DNA of 64,000 bases from Carposina sasakii (GCA_014607495.2 CP053169.1:1116001-1180000); one strand, 5' to 3'; positions 32,072-42,864 are shown, counted from the stretch's first letter. The notes: a model not told the origin generated them from the sequence alone. Numbers and translations: made by a program.

Positions 32072-32539
32072 TAAAGAATATCAAGGGATTTAAAAATATT
32101 ATGATTGCAGTGGCAGCCCTATCCTGGCTTATCGTTTTTCAGGCACGCGGGATGCTATTGATATCTACACGGGTCGGGTAATGGGGGTTGTGACGTCATA
32201 CATAACCTGCCTGTTAACCTGTTGATCGATTGGCTTTACGGCGATTTTTTATCGAGTTGATTTATCCGATTATTGTCCGATTCTCTGTCGTTTAAGTTAT
32301 CGATAAGTTTTAGTAGATAATTGATCACCGGTCTCATTCATTATGTTTGCCTGTTTAGAATAACTTGGATACCGTTGGGTTAATTAGCAGGCTCTTGTAG
32401 TTCAGTATGTACTTGCGCCCAAAACGGAAATAGGCTCACCAGCAAAACAAAGAGTACGTACATGTAATTTTGTAATAATTATGTAAGTTAGATTAACCCT
32501 TACGATTTAGACATAAACACAAAATAATATAAGCATAAT
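32072..32539. other. Unassigned interval
   Basis: No gene or repeat recognised. Confidence 0.4.
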
Positions 32540-32641
32540 TTAAGCGAAACATTGCCTAAATTTGAGGATATTCTATACATTTAGCTGTAAAATGTCATAT
32601 TTAAAACAAGTTTAACTTTAGGCGCTCTTTTGTAATAAAAC
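32540..32641 (-). mobile_element. MITE-G copy
   Basis: Inverted, TTATTACAAAAGAGCGCCTA, AAATATGACATTTTACAGCT and GCCTAAATTTG-like blocks match 47960-48090. Confidence 0.65.
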
Positions 32642-32706
32642 CGTCATTACAGTTTTATTTATTTGAGATTTCGGTTAACTTGCTAAAGATTGCTTATTTC
32701 TTTTAC

Positions 32707-32975
32707 TGATGCGGGCTTCTCTAGAATACACCAGCTGCATCACCTTCCATGAACAAGAGATCGAGCCTGGTGGCGTGCTCTGGGGGAAGCCTACGTCCAG
32801 CAGTGGACTGCAATAGGCTGACGAGTCGAGACCTTCCATGAATGTCTCAATGAGCTAGCAACTTGTCACTGGATGTTTTACATCTGTCCCTGCTGTGCTA
32901 ACGTGGCTGCGGGATCTCCTGTATGATCCTGCAGTTCTAGCTACCTCTTGGCTACATTTTGGGAACATAGTCGTA
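32707..32975 (+). repeat. Rep-C split by an RTE/SINE-M 3' end
   Basis: 32707-32757 and 32826-32975 are Rep-C. 32763-32823 is the GCCTACGTCCAGCAGTGGAC end of SINE-M or RTE (GGTGGCGTGC to GGCTGAC). Confidence 0.72.
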
Positions 32976-32996
32976 TATATATGTGTTAACTTTAGA

Positions 32997-33267
32997 CATA
33001 GAGGAATAAGATGTAGACATAGAGTGCTAATGTCATACTAACAGTTTCGATGCACCATTAGACTTTTCGGTGCCTCACAATTCCAGTCCTTAACACTTAG
33101 ATTGTATTACTATACGTTACAATACATTAGTAATATAGTACATTACTATACATTCCACTAATAGAATATAAGTGTCAAGGACTGGAATTGTTAGGCACCG
33201 AAAAGTCTAATGGTGCATCGAAACAGTTAGTATGACATTAGCACTCTATGACATCTTATTCCTCTAT
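32997..33267. mobile_element. 271-bp palindrome
   Basis: CATAGAGGAATAAGATG and the following block through GCACCATTAGACTTTTCGGT are repeated inverted at the right with very few changes. The arms are about 110 bp with an AT-rich centre (33110-33165). Similar in build to 11610-11921 but unrelated in sequence. Confidence 0.87.
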
Positions 33268-33537
33268 GCTTTAGATACCTAAGTATATTCTAACTACGCA
33301 GTTATATAAAAAGCCTGTAATATGATTTAAATTAAAACAAGCCTATACCTACCTCAACATCAAATAACCCTACTCTTGACAGTTGAACGTAGAAGTCATT
33401 TAGCCGACTTCAACTAAAGCGGTGTTCCGATGTCCGCGGCTCACGAGGAGTTACACACACATCACTTAGCATAATAGCGGGATCAAACTGGGGTAGAGCT
33501 GGTAATGTGTAGACAGGGCATCATATAAGGTGTCTTT

Positions 33538-33693
33538 AAAACTAGTTACTTATTTTAAAACACGAGGTTAGATAGGTAAAAAAAATACTATGAGACAAGT
33601 CCGTAATCTTTAAAAAAAAATCAGCTTTTGTCCCATAGTAAAACTTGTTTATATATCTACCTAGTCTCGTGTCAAAAATAGGTTAGGTACTAA
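33538..33693. repeat. Imperfect palindrome, about 155 bp
   Basis: GTTACTTATTTTAAAACACG at the left answers CGTGTCAAAAATAGGTTAGG-side sequence at the right; the inner CTATGAGACAAG pairs with CTTTTGTCCCATAG. Possibly a distant relative of the 11.6-kb palindrome (shared ACACGA..TAGGTA). Confidence 0.6.
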
Positions 33694-33801
33694 TTTTGAA
33701 TACACATTTCAAATAACATGACATGACTATTTATTGATTATTGAGTACCTACCCTACATGTATTAAAAGACTTGTTTCTTAGAAATATGTAACTACTAAT
33801 T

Positions 33802-33825
33802 CTGTTTGTGTGTGTGTGTGTGTAG
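33802..33825. repeat. (TG)n microsatellite
   Basis: About nine TG units. Confidence 0.9.
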
Positions 33826-33835
33826 TTCTATGCCG

Positions 33836-33935
33836 ATTCGAGGCTTCACCAGAATATATCAGCTGCATCTCCTTCTGTGCATGTCGTAAGAGTCTAAGAT
33901 GCTTCGTAGACGTGCTCTCAGACGATGAGCTAGCA
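33836..33935 (+). repeat. Rep-C 5' half
   Basis: GATTCGAGGCTTCACCAGAA through GATGAGCTAGCAAC. Confidence 0.75.
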
Positions 33936-34050
33936 ACATATCCTTGAGAAGTAACCTAAGTTACTTATTATTACATCAGCTATCCGCCGGGGTGAGAGTC
34001 TTGTCAAAATAAAAGTAAAAGCGGTTTTTTCAATAACAACACTCTCCAAT

Positions 34051-34056
34051 TTTATT
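34051..34056 (-). terminator. Poly(A) signal AATAAA for the candidate exon
   Basis: TTTATT on the plus strand, 95 bp beyond the stop at 34152. Supports the exon only if transcription is shown. Confidence 0.35.
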
Positions 34057-34151
34057 TATGTACCTATATATATATATACAGATAAAATGCAGTCCTATCT
34101 ACACACTCTCAACTCTACCCGACGCCCGTGGGCGATATTTCTGCGAAGTTC

Positions 34152-34328
34152 TCAAAGGTCTGATACGTGCCACACTCTACTGCACTGCCCAACTACACCA
34201 CTTTGTAGTCCTGTAGTCATACTGAGGTAGTCTTCGGCCGCCTCTGTGCTAAAATTGATTTTAAAGTCTGCAGTAGTGTCGGCAAATTGCTTTGAACTCG
34301 TATTACCTAAACTCCTGTTAGAGATTCT
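34152..34328 (-). CDS. Candidate 3'-terminal exon of an unknown gene
   Basis: On the minus strand TTTAGTTTTACAG ends at 34329 and is a good splice acceptor with a T-rich tract. From 34328 a frame of 58 codons stays open to TGA at 34154-34152. It contains SSKQFADTTADFKINF and EAAEDYLSMTTGLQ, a balanced amino-acid mix unlike the repeats around it. AATAAA follows on the same strand at 34056-34051, about 95 bp after the stop. It occurs once in the window and matches none of the repeat families. The full open frame extends to 34358 through the presumed intron. I do not recognise the protein and find no upstream exons in this window, so it may be the last exon of a gene with distant exons, a processed fragment, or chance. 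Confidence 0.35.
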   Translation of the reverse strand, partial: RISNRSLGNTSSKQFADTTADFKINFSTEAAEDYLSMTTGLQSGVVGQCSRVWHVSDL

Positions 34329-34376
34329 CTGTAAAACTAAATAAATTGCATTTAACAACTATTTTTAAATCTAATT

Positions 34377-34500
34377 TCTAATATATAAAATTCTCGTGTC
34401 GCGGTATTTGTTAGCAAACTTTTCCAAAACGGTTTGAGCGATTTTTATTAAATTTTACAGTTTATTGTGGTGTTCTTACAAAACCGCATCATAGACACAA
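34377..34500 (+). mobile_element. Helitron-like 5' end
   Basis: TCTAATATATAAAATTCTCG is a recurrent 5' start of lepidopteran Helitron-like repeats, followed by the usual CAAAACGGTTTGAGCGATTT type of block. The 3' hairpin is absent, so the copy is truncated. Confidence 0.6.
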
Positions 34501-35024
34501 TTTAAAATTGACATTTGACATCAAAATGTTGCAATATCAGTCTTATTTAGGCAATGTTTACATTATTTTATTTATATTTTGATTAGATTTATATATTGTA
34601 TTCGTATATTATATAGGTTAAACAATATAAGTCTTAATATTACCACCACATCTCGAGTGTTTCATACCGATTACCAATTTGGAGAGAACTAGAGAGTACC
34701 AATTTCTCGATTATTATTCCTCATATTGATTCCATGGCCAATCGATGATGAGAGTGGTTAGCCGTCGCTCTATAGTCTATGGTAATGATATGGTAAGGTT
34801 TATGGTATTGGACTTATAAGCCTTTAGATATATGGCAAATGCAAGGTATCGCAAGTGGACCGTTTCCTTTGTTATAGGTGCTTGGGTTTTCTAGATAGCA
34901 AGGAAAATTTTAATGACTGATAGTTACGTGTATTTTTCAGTTGGACGGCGTAGGTTGGATCCTAGTATCGAACCTATAATAACGATTTTTTTCTATGTAC
35001 GAATTTTCGTATAAGAATAAATCA
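34501..35024. other. Unassigned interval
   Basis: Nothing recognised. Confidence 0.4.
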
Positions 35025-35085
35025 TTAGCTATCCTAGGAGGGTTGACGTCAGGCAAGCAGCGATCCTTAGCAATATGAGTTTCGA
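35025..35085 (+). repeat. Rep-F fragment
   Basis: ATTAGCTATCCTAGGAGGGT then GACGTCAGGCAAGCAG and TTAGCAATATGAG match 47596-47665. Confidence 0.65.
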
Positions 35086-35339
35086 AAAAAAATATCCGGT
35101 AGATAATGAGCATTAATATGCGTTGCCGCTGAGTATACTCGTATAAGTTTCATAAATTTACAAGATGTTTCGCGTTCTAAGCCTTATAAGTCTGCTTACT
35201 TATTGTTTAGCTTACGGCGAACGTTCATAGATTTTGTAGAGCATTTGCCTATAAGTACATGATTAGGTATTATGAATAGAACGGCGATGGATAACATTTT
35301 AAATTAATTTTATATGACCATAATGATATTCTTAAACTT

Positions 35340-35525
35340 CATCATCATCATTTTCAGCCTCACTCCGACCGGTCGGAAGCGGCCTGCATCCAACCGACGC
35401 CCGCGATCTTGCCTAGGTCGTCCGTCCACCTCGAGGGTGGCCTTCCCACGCTGCGTTTGCCGATACGTGGTATCCACTCTAGAACTTTCCGACTCCATCG
35501 GCCATCAGTTCTTTGAGCTATGTGT
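35340..35525 (-). mobile_element. RTE LINE tail, minus
   Basis: Inverted copy of 6118-6310, reading WSRKVLEWIPRIGKR-like and SVGRPPSRWTDD-like motifs. Open frames on both strands (35310-35498 and 35314-35559) come from it. The GEAYVQQW end is missing, with CATCATCATC present instead. Confidence 0.8.
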
Positions 35526-35571
35526 ATTCTTAAACTTATTCCGTGATTATACTTGGTAAACTATATCCCGT

Positions 35572-35755
35572 GCTGATGCGGGGCTTCACTAGAATACATT
35601 AGCAGCATCTTCTTTTATGTTTCTCAAAGGGGTAATCTAAGGAACTCGGGCAAACGATTAGCTAGCAATCTGTTATTGATCATTTAGATCTGTCACCTCC
35701 CGCATGGCTGTTGGAACTCCCTTGTGATCTTGTAATTCGGGAACATACCCGTATA
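35572..35755 (+). repeat. Rep-C copy
   Basis: GATGCGGGGCTTCACTAGAA to GGGAACATACCCGTATATAC, near complete. Confidence 0.78.
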
Positions 35756-35763
35756 TACCAAAA

Positions 35764-35975
35764 AAGATCTATCCAAAATCAGTGATTATCTTTTGACACG
35801 AAACTAGGTAGGTAAAAAGAACCAACTTTGGTTCCAATGGGACCAACTCCGAAATATTGAAAAAAAGTAAAACAAAATCAGCTTTACCATACTATCTCGA
35901 ATAATTACTACTGTGAATTGTATGGAACAGCTGAAATCTGTTCGAACTGAAATCGACCGAAATACGGTCGAAGAT
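35764..35975. repeat. Half of a palindrome relative plus Rep-E end
   Basis: 35764-35938 follows the left half of 11650-11810 (CTTTTGACACGAAACTAGG, GACCAACTCCGAAATATTG, TGTATGGAACAGCTG) without its mirror. 35945-35975 is the GACCGAAATACGGTCGAAGA end of Rep-E. Confidence 0.62.
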
Positions 35976-36502
35976 CATCAATATGTAGATATGTAACTTT
36001 ATTCCCAGTTAATTTATAACTCAGATAATGTCCACTTACCAAACTAACACCCAACAAATAACCTAATCATCCCTTAAACCTCAAACCATTATTGGGAAGG
36101 ATTACATCACTTCATCCCTTAACTCTTCGATAGTTAAGGGTTAATTAATCCCTTCTGACCTTGATAAAGTTTTAACATTGACCTATCACTATGGTGTTGT
36201 ATTAAGTGGCTATGGTTTAAGTTTATTTTAGGGCTCTTGAAACCCCTATTAAAGTAAACAGATAAATACCTGTTTCAATGTGTGAAATGTGAAGTAATTT
36301 TAATGGGTTAATCAAGCTTTCACAGTAATTTTAAATTTATCCTCCTGATTCCTCTACTCGCATGTCCATGGTTAAAAAGTAGCCAATGTTCTTTGTCACA
36401 TAACATTCTAGCATTTTTTTTTTATATTGTGTGCGTGCCAAATAATAGATACTCGTGTAACGTAACCTCCTTCTGGCGCAGCCGGGTAAAAAGCGACGTA
36501 CA
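35976..36502. other. Unassigned interval
   Basis: No gene. Open frames at 36337-36522 (minus) and 36393-36575 (plus) overlap on opposite strands and are not recognised. Confidence 0.4.
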
Positions 36503-36852
36503 TAAAACACAGGTGTCAACAATCAACATACACTGTCACAAATACGCCCGAACCAAAGCCAATACAGTGCGTTAGTATTGTTTTGCACAGGGTCGCATTT
36601 TGGCATGAATTAACGCAGCCAGGGCCGCACTATAAGGGATGTTTTAGGTTAGTATGTCGCTTTTTTAGGGTTCCGTGTTTTCCTTTCGAGGTACGGAACC
36701 CTATAGAGGCGACATACCTACCTAAAACACAGGTGTCAACAAGCAACATAGTACTATCATAAATACGCCCGAACCAAAGCCAATTCAGTACGTATGTATT
36801 GTTTTGAACAGGGCCGCATTTTGGCAGGAATTAACGCAGCCAGGGCCGCACT
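36503..36852. repeat. Direct duplication around a palindromic insert
   Basis: 36503-36631 and 36723-36852 are about 130-bp direct repeats (AAAACACAGGTGTCAACAA to CAGCCAGGGCCGCACT). Between them, GTTTTAGGTTAGTATGTCGC (36641) meets its near inverse at 36709-36728, and inside that AGGGTTCCGT pairs with ACGGAACCCT (36667-36702). The core looks like an AGF element reduced to its two ends. Confidence 0.8.
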
Positions 36853-36974
36853 GCAGCTCGAACAATTAGAACGCTTTGTCCAATATTCAATAGTGAGTGC
36901 GGAGCTGTAATAGTGCCTCTGCTGTTTTGGATTTCAAGATAGATTTATGTGGATACGAACATATTTTTGAAAAC

Positions 36975-37110
36975 TTAACTCAGGTCGATAAGCTTGCAAC
37001 TAATCACTGATCATTTATATCTGTACCCGATATGTTAAGCATGGCTGTAGGAACTCCCTCATGATCTTGTAATTCTGGCTACACCATTAAGGGAACACAG
37101 CCGTGTATGT
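36975..37110 (+). repeat. Rep-C 3' two thirds
   Basis: GATAAGCTTGCAACTAATCA through GGGAACACAGCCGTGTATGT. Confidence 0.75.
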
Positions 37111-37196
37111 ATGTAGAAACTTGACTTGTCGCTATTATATTTATGAGAAATGTACCCTCAACAATCTCCACTGCGACCGGTTATATGCGGCCTATA

Positions 37197-37569
37197 CAGG
37201 ATGATTTTTGGTCGTCAACGTTCCCGAAAACTACGGAATCTCCTCATCATCACGATCATTTTTCTCCATGGAAGCATACCTGGGAAGTGTGTGGTTTCCA
37301 AAATATTAGGGTCCAAAGTTGAGTAAATAGACTGCGTTTTTCTGCATAAATGCACATAGACGCACGTAGCAAGATTTTTTCACGAGAAATAATTAATATC
37401 TGCCTATAAATAAACTAGCATAAACACTAGACACTATAAATTTCACCAGATCAAGTAATTAAAAAAATTAAAAAAAAAAAATTACCAGCATTTTTTTGGC
37501 ATAAACTTACTTTATTTTATGTATAGAGTACGCACCCTTCGTTAAAGGTGGCCACAAAAAAACACCCTG
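37197..37569 (-). mobile_element. TIR-A MITE, minus
   Basis: CAGGATGATTTTTGGTCG to CACCCTG, TA at both ends. Confidence 0.88.
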
Positions 37570-37596
37570 TATTAATTCGTGCATTTTATATAATAC

Positions 37597-37847
37597 TTCT
37601 TCTTCTTCAGCCTATTAGGTACAATCCACTGCTAGACGTAGGCCTGCTCCTAGGCTACTGCCATAGGGGGTTTTGCTAGTCACCACTCTGGGCAGGCGGG
37701 TTGGTGACCGCAGTCTGAATTTTGGACTATGTTGTCAGCACGGGAGGTGCTGCTGTCCGCCTCCCGGAAACCCTTAATCGCCTCGTTTGATACCCACGGG
37801 CAGGTATGGGGTTGTATGAACTCTACTCCGCCGGCATCACGCGGCTA
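37597..37847 (-). mobile_element. SINE-M, full length, minus
   Basis: Tail (CTT)n then CAGCCTATTAGG at the left; the GCCGCGTGATGCCGGC-type 5' end at the right edge (about 37845). It lies 28 bp from the TIR-A copy, the same neighbour pair as at 24685-25343. Confidence 0.82.
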
Positions 37848-38244
37848 ATTTGATATAATAATATTCAGATAATACAAACAGATTTTAATTTAACATTTAT
37901 TAAAAAAAAAAATATTTCGGAATATCCATACTAACCTATCCCTTGCCCTATGGGCGGAGGTGCTCACAAATCTGCACTCGCGCAATTTCACTCCGTATTC
38001 TATAGAGGGCGCCATCTTTGCATTAATACCTACTAATATTTACGTTATATAATGCAATTGCAATCTACATTTTATTTCATATCTGTAGTACTATTTTATT
38101 TTATTCGGGAAACAAACGGTTGACAATAACAATGATTATTACATTATAATGCAACTATTCACCATTTAAAAGTTTCCACTATGTGTAGGTTATCTTCACA
38201 CAATATTTATTTTGTTGTTTCTTTTATCTACCTACCTGCACCCG
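37848..38244. other. Unassigned interval
   Basis: Nothing recognised. Confidence 0.4.
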
Positions 38245-38532
38245 TATGATGAATTTGGTGAGAGCGAGATGTCTCACTTTAAACGTGAAATTCACAGAGC
38301 TATTAATAACTAGATAAACTAAGTGGATGTACTTTTCATGTAAAAAATAGACTTAAGAATTAGAATAGACACTCGTTCTCGAGCCAGGACTGAATGAATT
38401 AGGGATGACAGAAGTGGTTTGCAATCTCTTTTTACACTCCAAGTAGAAACACTTGCCTTGTCTAGTTATTACTTGGCTCTGTGGATTTGACGTTTAAAAG
38501 CGAGACATCTCGCTCTCACCAAATTCATCATA
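38245..38532. mobile_element. 288-bp MITE with about 60-bp inverted ends
   Basis: TATGATGAATTTGGTGAGAG and GCGAGATGTCTC begin the left arm; the right arm is the inverse with few changes. CCG stands on both sides (38242-38244, 38533-38535), which would be a 3-bp target duplication. Single copy in the window. Confidence 0.85.
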
Positions 38533-38685
38533 CCGGTGCTGGTATCATGTTAAAAATACTACTATAACTATACTATAACTACTACAACACCTATCAGTTT
38601 TGGTAACTTAACTTAATCTCTACTAGATTATTAATTTTAAATGATGCATAATTTTACTAAAAATTACAACTATCCATGTAATATA

Positions 38686-39050
38686 CAGAATGTATTATCG
38701 ATGCCGCCCTTAACGAAGGGTACGTACTCTATACATCAAATAAAGTAAGTTTATGCTGAATAAAATGCTGGGAAACGATGTAATTAAATTAAATTAATTT
38801 AAAAAAAATTGTAGTGTCCAATGTTTATGCCAGTTTTTTCATAGACAGATATTAATTATTTCTCGTGAAGAAATCTTGCTACGCGCGTCTATGTCAATTT
38901 ATGCAGAAAAACGCAGTCTATTTACTCAACTTTGAACCCCAATATCTTGGGCACCAGACACTTCCCAGGTATGCTTCCATGGAGAAAAATGATCGTGATG
39001 ATGAGGACATTCCGTAGTTTTCGGGAACTTGACGACCAAAAATCATCCTG
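38686..39050 (+). mobile_element. TIR-A MITE
   Basis: Left end altered to CAGAATGTATTATCG, right end intact (CATCCTG). The open frame at 38932-39240 starts inside it. Confidence 0.82.
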
Positions 39051-39553
39051 TATATCTACATCCAGTTACTTTACTTACAGTTCTATATCTATATTATCTA
39101 CCCCTTATAGCCTTAGCCTATGTTATCACATAGCACAGCAATATATCAGCTACACAATTACGTTAAAATACAACCTATTTAAGAAAACACATTCAAAATG
39201 TGGTTTCCCAGTAAAATCTGAGGAGGATTCCGCCCGATAACCGATAGGAGAGTAAACAAAGTGTGGTTTCACCCCCCAGAGGGGGTGGGTTTAGAATAAA
39301 TGCCCGACATAAAGGCAGAGTGCTCAGGAATGTACGTGCGCGGTTCTTAGCACCCTATATGAGATGGATTTGTTTAGAGCTGTTGTGGATTCAAAAGAAA
39401 AATAATTTTTGTTTCTGTAATTTAAAAAAAAGTTTTCTGTCTACCCCTCCGGGATAGAGGTGTGGTTTTTATATAAGTATGTATTTCTTGAAATTAAGTA
39501 TACTTAATCATTATCGAACCTGGTGTGCAAAATGTTACAATTTAAATATGATA
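39051..39553. other. Unassigned interval with retroposon tail
   Basis: 39425-39485 (CTACCCCTCCGGGATAGAGG then TATAAGTATGTATT) is a SINE/LINE tail in plus orientation. GAGGGGGTGGG at 39281-39290 pairs with the preceding CACCCCCCAG as a small hairpin. No gene. Confidence 0.45.
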
Positions 39554-39914
39554 CAGGGTGATTTTTGGTCGTCAAGGTTCCCGAAAACTACGGAATCTCC
39601 TCATCATCACGATCATTTTTCTCCATGGAAACATACCTGGGAAGTGTCTGGTTTCCAAAATATTAGGGTCCAAAGTTGAGTAAATAGACTGCGTTTTTCT
39701 GCATAAATGCGCGTAGCAAAATTTTTTAACGAGAAATAATTAATATCTGTCTATAAGAAAACTAACATAGACATACACTATAAATTTATCCCGATCAAGT
39801 AATAAAAAAAAACAAAAAAATTTTTTCACTGCATTTTTTTTTTCCATAAACTTACTTCATTTGATGTATAGAGGACGTACCCTTCGTTAATGGTGGCTAC
39901 AAAAAAACATCCTG
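39554..39914 (-). mobile_element. TIR-A MITE, minus
   Basis: CAGGGTGATTTTTGGTCGTC to CATCCTG, TA on both sides. Confidence 0.88.
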
Positions 39915-40197
39915 TATAGTTTTTAACAAAATTTTAAAATATTGGTGTAGTCTCGAAGTTGTTTTATGTATTTTCGTCATTTACGTCAAAAGCCACTTTC
40001 AGGGGTAGGGGTTATGAGAATGATCATGAATCATATTTTATTTATTTATCTATCAGTTGGTCAAACTTAATAAAAATTAAGCTACATTTCAACTATAAAA
40101 CATGCACTCTATTTTGAAAATTTATCAAGTAAATCTCCATTGTAAACAACATTTTAACAACGGAATGTTTTTAGTATATTATACCTAATAATTATAC

Positions 40198-40386
40198 AGC
40201 TGCTCTGAGTTCCTAAAATAGGAAAAATGGAACGACAAAATCACGAAAGAGATTCTACAGCTACGTTCAGCAAAGCTAGACAAGGTGTAAGATCAGTGAA
40301 CGCCCCTGAGTTCTTTAATCGACTCTAGCGAGATGTTCGAAAGGAGATCATGCTGATGTATTCTAGTGAAGCCGGCATCAGCACAG
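40198..40386 (-). repeat. Rep-C copy, minus
   Basis: ACGTTCAGCAAAGCTAGACA, TTTAATCGACTCTAGCGAGA, GATGTATTCTAGTGAAGCCG, GCATCAGCACAGG. Internal block short. Confidence 0.75.
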
Positions 40387-40698
40387 GACAGGGCATCGAC
40401 ATTAAGAGTACCCGCAAAAAAGTTACCTTTTTAGGCCTTAATTTAGTTTATAGTTTATCTTCAAAATGAAAAACGTTGCAACAACTCCATATAAATACCG
40501 AAGCAGTCGTTACGGAGTCTCAGGCAGTATCGCATTATATCATTTATAAACAAAATGTGTTAAAATAAATCGCGACGTGCGCGGCGCGGGTTTAATGCGC
40601 GTTTCTCGTCTCCCGGAATAAATAACCAGTGTGTCATCGCGGCGTTGATTAGTGTTCGAATGTTCCAGATTTAGGTGGATATTTTGCATACATACATA
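40387..40698. other. Unassigned interval
   Basis: No gene. A CG-containing stretch at 40571-40610 (CGACGTGCGCGGCGCGGG) is notable in this AT-rich DNA. Confidence 0.4.
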
Positions 40699-41160
40699 CA
40701 GGGTGTTTGTGACAGCCAGGCAAATGTTGATTTGGCGACTCCAGACCATGATTCTGAGGCGGAATACGCTGAAAATTTTCGCAGGAAAATTCCAAAATTT
40801 TCCCACATTTTTTTCATATTTTTAGGAAAAAAAATACTTACTTCCTCTAAATAATCACTTAAAAATAAAATTTTAACCAAAAGATGATTTCAAAAAAAAG
40901 TTGCCCTCAAAAAAATTAAAAAACTGATCTATCCCGATGGAAAGTCACAAGCGATCCAAAAACAGAAATGTATCACGCAATAACCAATAAGCCCATTTAA
41001 TTAGTCACAGGATCGCCCGATACAATTGGCGCTAAGAGCAAAGATTACTGATAATCAAATTAAAAATACATTTCCTGCGAGTAATAACACTGTCGTATAA
41101 CTCAAAACAATGGTACTTGTTCAGCATTTCAGTATTTGCCTGGCTGTCACCCACACCCTG
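40699..41160. mobile_element. 462-bp MITE with CAGGGTG..GACAGCCAGGCAAAT ends
   Basis: Left GACAGCCAGGCAAAT and its exact inverse ATTTGCCTGGCTGTC at the right, just inside CAGGGTG and CACCCTG; TA at both edges. Only the first seven bases match TIR-A and TIR-P, so this is a third family with the same terminal signature. Minus open frames at 40540-40806 and 40671-40880 cross its edge. Confidence 0.85.
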
Positions 41161-41162
41161 TA

Positions 41163-41645
41163 TATCTACACACGGCTGTGTGTCCCAAATGGGGTATCCA
41201 GAACTGCAGGATCATAAGGGAAATCCTACAATTATTTTCAGAATATTCGATATTCTAGAATAGAATATTTATTTCTGCAAGAAAAGTGGTAGGTACATAA
41301 GGAACATTAATACCTAATTTTATTAGATTAGCACATTTCACCAGAGTCTGGCATGCAGTATCAGGGGCAGATGCAAATGATCACTGACAAGTTGCTAGCT
41401 GATCGCCTGAGAGAAAACTCTTAGGCTGATGTTGTAACCTGCAACGGGTCGCAATCGCTAGATAATCGCTGTCAAACATGACATTTGGTATTATCTTGCT
41501 AGATTAAAAAGTCCGTGCTCCATAGCTATAGGTTACAAAATAGGTATTCTTCTAATTAGTCACATAATCGTCATTTGACATTTAGCGACCGATTTCTTTA
41601 GTCGTCTCGGTCGTCTCTTACGACATGCACGAAAAGAGATTAATG
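41163..41645 (-). repeat. Rep-C pieces with inserts
   Basis: 41163-41230 (ACACGGCTGTGTGTCCCAAA, GAACTGCAGGATCATAAGGG), 41365-41420 (GATCACTGACAAGTTGCTAG) and 41600-41645 (CGTCTCTTACGACATGCACG) are Rep-C. 41231-41364 and 41421-41600 are inserted sequence of unknown origin. Confidence 0.65.
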
Positions 41646-41674
41646 AAAATTTATGACGTTATTGCTATTATATA

Positions 41675-41934
41675 CAGGATGTAACAGAAAGCGTATGTTA
41701 AGCGAAAAGCCGTATAAATAGCCCACTATAGAGAACCTATTCCTAAAATTTAAGACTCGAAATCACATTTTTAATTTTCAAGATTGTATGAAAATTCCTG
41801 AGATATTTAAAAATTCTCCATACAATCGGGAAAAATAAACATGTGATTTCGGATCTCAAATTTTGTGGATAGGTTCTCTACAGTGGGCTATTTACATAGC
41901 TTTTCGCTTAACATACCCTTTTTGTTACACCCTA
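41675..41934. mobile_element. TIR-P, full length
   Basis: CAGGATGTAACAGAAAGCG to TTTTTGTTACACCCT, within TATA. The last base of the right end is changed (CCCTA). Confidence 0.88.
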
Positions 41935-42599
41935 TATATATCATAAAGCTGCTGCTGTGAAATTTTTAGTCAGAAATAGTATACTTCTGTATTGCTATAA
42001 AATGGGATCAGTAATAATCAGTAATCGGATAATCGAATATTTATCTAAAGAAGAATTGCTGGCTATTATGGAATGCACTTTTGTATCGATAAAGTACTTA
42101 TTTTTAAGTACATTTCATCAAGGAAATCATTTCCATGCCATGTAACCGATTAGTTATGCATTTCTATTTTTTTTTAGAACTCCGTGATTTATGTTGTAAA
42201 AAGACATTAAAAAGCCGCTCTATGATTTGTTATTGAAATATTAAGTTTCTTGAACTTCAATCGACTAATTGGCCATTTGTCAAGTTTCTACTTCAATTAA
42301 CTTTGACGAGCCTTCGAGATTCCGGCAGATAGGGGTTCAAAATTACAGGAAAACTCATAGTTATAAACCAAATCGACGTGTCTCCTACCCCTGTACCAAC
42401 CCTTACGATTCTACCCTAAGGAAGGTGGTGATTTATCAAAGAATTTCTCACCTAATAAATAATGGTAGTGCGCATGAAAATATATATTTTAAGAGGCTCT
42501 GCTATCAAGATAATTTTAATATATTGTTTACATTTACACTGGGAGAATTGAATGTGTTTTGCCGATGTGTTTGATGAAAGTTATTTGTATTTCTTTATA
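41935..42599. other. Unassigned interval
   Basis: Plus open frames at 41957-42145 and 42269-42574 have no recognisable motif, no conserved copy and no convincing splice or poly(A) context, so they are not called. Confidence 0.4.
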
Positions 42600-42864
42600 C
42601 ATGGTGTAACAAAAAGGGTGTGTTAAGCGAAAATATATGTAAATAGCCCACTGTAGAGAACCTATCCACAAAATTTGAGACTCGAAATCACATGTTTATT
42701 TTTCCAGATAGTATGGAGAATTTTTAGATACCTGAGATATTTAAAAATTCTCCATACAATCTTGAAAAATAAAAATGCGATTTCGAGTCTCAAATTTTGG
42801 AAATAGGTTCTCTATAGTGGGCTATTTAGCTTTTCGCTTAACATACCCTTTCTGTTACACCCTG
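42600..42864. mobile_element. TIR-P, full length
   Basis: CATGGTGTAACAAAAAGGG to CTGTTACACCCTG, TA on both sides. About 92 percent or more of the arm bases appear to pair by eye, as in the 29.6-kb copy. Confidence 0.88.

Noticed and set aside
42269..42574. 101-codon plus frame
   Set aside because: No recognisable domain, no second copy and no supporting signals.
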